Assembly (NCBI GenBank): GCA_011525915.1
Contig: WYBM01000010.1
Coordinates: 1 to 64,000 of the forward strand
DNA from: Ardenticatenaceae bacterium
Lineage (GTDB): Bacteria; Chloroflexota; Anaerolineae; Promineifilales; Promineifilaceae
DNA: 64,000 nucleotides
Direction of reading: 5' to 3'
This document shows, piece after piece, positions 61,773 through 64,000 of the stretch (its first letter is position 1; every line of letters begins with the position of its first letter). The position numbers were made by a program, and so were the translations under genes. The notes below the pieces were generated by a model. The model searched no databases. It was not told where the DNA came from and saw only the letters and a program-made list of their open reading frames with translations.

Positions 61773-64000
61773 TTAGTTTACATCCAGAAGCCGAGTAATC
61801 ACCTGAGCCAATTTTTCGAGGGTCACAGGTTTGGTTAACCATTCATTGAGACCCCCGTCGCGTAACTCTTCAAGGTTTTCGCCTAACGGATGCCCCGTTA
61901 AAATCACTACCGGCACATCTATCTTTCTCTGCCTTAGGGCCTGTAATAGTTGGATGCCTCCCATAGTCGGCATCACCAAGTCACTCAACACCAGCGCAAT
62001 CTCATCTCGGCGATCTTCTAATATGGTCAATGCTTCGCGACCGGTAGCAGCCATCAATACTTGGTAGTCCAATGATTCCAGACCATCGACTAGTGCTGCC
62101 TGCGTCATCACGTTATCCTCCACGACTAAAATGGTCTCACCCCTTCCTTTAGCCAATCCCTCCAATTCCAAAGAGTGTACTTCCGGTTGAATTATCGATA
62201 AAGCCGGGAGATAGATGGTGAAGGTGGTTCCCTGACCCACCTGGCTCTCCACATCTATGTGGCCATCATGCTGCATCACAATGCCATAAACCTGGGCCAA
62301 CCCCAGCCCTGTGCCTTGCCCTGGCCCTTTTGTTGTGAAGAACGGCTCAAAAAGACGTGGTAACTCATTAGATGAAATACCTGTCCCATTGTCCGATAAT
62401 GCGATCTTCACCCATTCTCCGATTTCCATATTGGGAAAGGAGAGCTGCGCATCCGGTCCGATCGTTACCCGCTCCAATCCGATGCGCAGCTCTCCACCAT
62501 CCGGCATGGCGTCGCGTGAGTTAAAGGCCAGGTTCATAAACGCTTGTTGTATCCGTGTTAAGTCAGCGTTGACCAAACAAACATCCTCCCCATAGGTCAG
62601 ATCAAGTTTGATATGCTCCGGCAGCGTCCGTGCCATCAACTTCATAAACTCTCTCAGAAAAGACAACAAGTCAACTGGCTGACGCTCCATGACCGACTGA
62701 CGGCTGAAGTCAAGAATTTGCCCCGTCAGGTCGGCCGCGTACTTTGCTTGTTGACGAATTGTTTGCAACTGTCGCAGCCCCTTTTCCGTTAGATTTTGGG
62801 ATTTAAGCAGCATTTCGGAATAGAGTGAGATGACAGCCATTATGTTATTAAAATCGTGGGCAATACCTGCCGCCAATTGACCTATGGCTGCTAGACGATC
62901 CTGCCGCCGTATCAGCTCCTCTGTTTGTTTACGCTCAGTAATATCAAGGATGATCGCTACAAATACCTGCACAGAACCCAATTCAGAAAGTTGGAGATGT
63001 ACCTCAACAGGATACAAGGATCCATCCTGCCGGCGATGGGTAGTTGTAAACTGAATCTTCTCCTGCTCTCCAGTGCGGAGGGGTTCGAGCAATTGGGCAA
63101 AAGAGGCCGGCGTGAATTCCGGTTTCAGATCCAAAGGAGTCATCTGCTCAAGTTCAGCCATCGAATACCCCAGGTTTTCCCGAGCGCCCTGGTTGACTGA
63201 AATGAAACGGAGGGTCTCCGCGTCAAAAGTATAGATTTCATTAAGGGAATCATCGAACATTTTGCCCAAACGGGCTTCTAGCACTTCCGCCTGCTTATGC
63301 TCGGTGATATCGAGCGCCGTTCCCCGAAGTCCTTTAAGATGCCCTTGCTCATCAAACCACTGTTCGCCGCGTATCAGCAACCACTTTCTCGTACCATCCT
63401 CTCGGACCCTCTCCAATTCGATTTCATACGGTGTACCTGTTTGCATGGCCTTTTCCACTGCTGAGTTGATTCTTGCTGTGCTCTCAGGGGTAAAGAGTTT
63501 ATGCTGTTCTACAAGTTTGGGAGCAGGTTTGGTTGGATCAACCTCCAAGATAGCGTAAAGCTCCTTCGACCAGCTAGGCGTGTCCGTCTCTGCAATCCAT
63601 TCCCAACTACCAACATGGGCTATGCGTTGTGCTTCTTCAAGCCTGGCCTCGCTCTCACGCAAGGCGGTCTCTACTTGCTTGAGCTCAGTGATGTCTTCAT
63701 GAATAAGCACAACTTCTCGCACATCGTCTGCTTCATCCTTGATCGGGTAACAATGGGTCACTATCCATCTGTTATCGACCACCATTAAACCGCAATCATC
63801 TTGGCGTGAGAATTGATACTTTGCTGGGGGCGCCACCGTTGCCGTTCCGTCAAAACCGCGCCTGATGTACGGCAGCACACCATTGGCCTTCAACTGTTCA
63901 TCTTCTAATATGTTGTACTTCATCCTTACAGATTCCAATTCTTGTGGGGATAAGTTCCATAAATTGATGGCCGCTTTGTTAAAGCCTTGCAGACGACCAT
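61773..64000 (-). CDS. Hybrid PAS histidine kinase with receiver, 5' end beyond window
   Basis: At least 742 aa. The frame remains open to the right edge (reads FNKAAINLWNLSPQE before the first in-window TTG), so the N-terminus with at least one PAS domain is missing. Order: PAS (part), PAS with LREVVLIHEDITE-like ends, a PAS with GTALDITEHKQ, a PAS with ILDITERKQ, HisKA with AHDFNNIMAVI (His codon at 62856-62858), HATPase with FNSRDAMPDGG, DNGTGIS and GQGTGLGLAQVYG, then a C-terminal receiver with phospho-acceptor Asp in VLSDLVMPTMGG (codon at 61980-61982). It senses an unknown cue. A lone receiver is at 56245. It holds no ACGGCCGT, unlike most genes here. Confidence 0.9.
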   Translation of the reverse strand, partial: GRLQGFNKAAINLWNLSPQELESVRMKYNILEDEQLKANGVLPYIRRGFDGTATVAPPAKYQFSRQDDCGLMVVDNRWIVTHCYPIKDEADDVREVVLIHEDITELKQVETALRESEARLEEAQRIAHVGSWEWIAETDTPSWSKELYAILEVDPTKPAPKLVEQHKLFTPESTARINSAVEKAMQTGTPYEIELERVREDGTRKWLLIRGEQWFDEQGHLKGLRGTALDITEHKQAEVLEARLGKMFDDSLNEIYTFDAETLRFISVNQGARENLGYSMAELEQMTPLDLKPEFTPASFAQLLEPLRTGEQEKIQFTTTHRRQDGSLYPVEVHLQLSELGSVQVFVAIILDITERKQTEELIRRQDRLAAIGQLAAGIAHDFNNIMAVISLYSEMLLKSQNLTEKGLRQLQTIRQQAKYAADLTGQILDFSRQSVMERQPVDLLSFLREFMKLMARTLPEHIKLDLTYGEDVCLVNADLTRIQQAFMNLAFNSRDAMPDGGELRIGLERVTIGPDAQLSFPNMEIGEWVKIALSDNGTGISSNELPRLFEPFFTTKGPGQGTGLGLAQVYGIVMQHDGHIDVESQVGQGTTFTIYLPALSIIQPEVHSLELEGLAKGRGETILVVEDNVMTQAALVDGLESLDYQVLMAATGREALTILEDRRDEIALVLSDLVMPTMGGIQLLQALRQRKIDVPVVILTGHPLGENLEELRDGGLNEWLTKPVTLEKLAQVITRLLDVN

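Noticed and set aside
61649..64000. Absence of ACGGCCGT from the hybrid kinase, suggesting recent transfer
   Set aside because: Gaps of similar length occur elsewhere (about 40272-42479), and one or two such gaps are expected at this density.

Overview
The window looks like a chromosomal segment of a free-living bacterium of the phylum Chloroflexota, probably in or near Anaerolineae/Ardenticatenia. This placement is inferred from gene content: a fused CrtYcd-type lycopene cyclase, many lipoproteins with Thr/Pro-rich linkers, an exosortase with an adjacent PEP-CTERM protein, long subtilases with DUF11-like tails, and no outer-membrane LPS genes. Coding density is high and GC is moderate. The palindromic octamer ACGGCCGT is strongly over-represented: about 120 copies by hand count in 64 kb, on a scale like the HIP1 octamer of cyanobacteria. 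I saw no rRNA, tRNA, CRISPR array, transposase or phage gene.

Layout. 1-228: remnant of a HAD-like gene with in-frame stops. 290-7790 (+): carotenoid operon crtB, crtI, cytochrome P450, CruC-like glycosyltransferase, fused lycopene cyclase, PlsY-like acyltransferase and an Asp-box propeller protein. Together they suggest a hydroxylated cyclic carotenoid that is glycosylated and perhaps acylated, like the thermozeaxanthins of Thermus. 7922-12441: membrane protein, CapA-like lipoprotein, polyphosphate kinase. 12604-17037: an exosortase fused to an EpsI-like domain, next to one polytopic VIT/vWA protein with a PEP-CTERM tail, which looks like a one-enzyme, one-substrate sorting pair. 17324-25230: small membrane protein, ABC-F ATPase with an attenuator-like leader, propeller lipoprotein, LCP transferase, GMC oxidoreductase, PLP-dependent deaminase/desulfhydrase. 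25263-35184: TSUP transporter, a copper-amine-oxidase-like protein fused to cytochrome c, smpB, two tandem S41 proteases, a GH3 glycosidase. 35326-42839: toastrack lipoprotein, CDF transporter, Tdh-like SDR, AI-2E-family permease, TPR protein, rhomboid protease, quinone oxidoreductase.

42849-51656 (-) is a tightly coupled seven-gene operon: three GT2 glycosyltransferases, a sulfotransferase, a GT2-sulfotransferase fusion, and the Wzm/Wzt ABC exporter pair. It most likely builds, sulfates and exports a surface glycan. A roughly 65-residue segment (core V/IE-x2-x-PLP) occurs four times in three of these proteins and looks like an undescribed accessory domain. This locus is my best candidate for a novel system. 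51845-64000: a large secreted subtilase, response regulator, YbaK deacylase, GlsB-type membrane protein, a membrane protein coupled to a rifampin-phosphotransferase-like enzyme, an FkbM methyltransferase, and a hybrid PAS histidine kinase that runs off the right edge.

Several gene ends carry short palindromic repeats built of ACTGA/TCAGT words. Two copies (21243-21320 and 36226-36303) align without gaps over 78 bp at about 80 percent identity.
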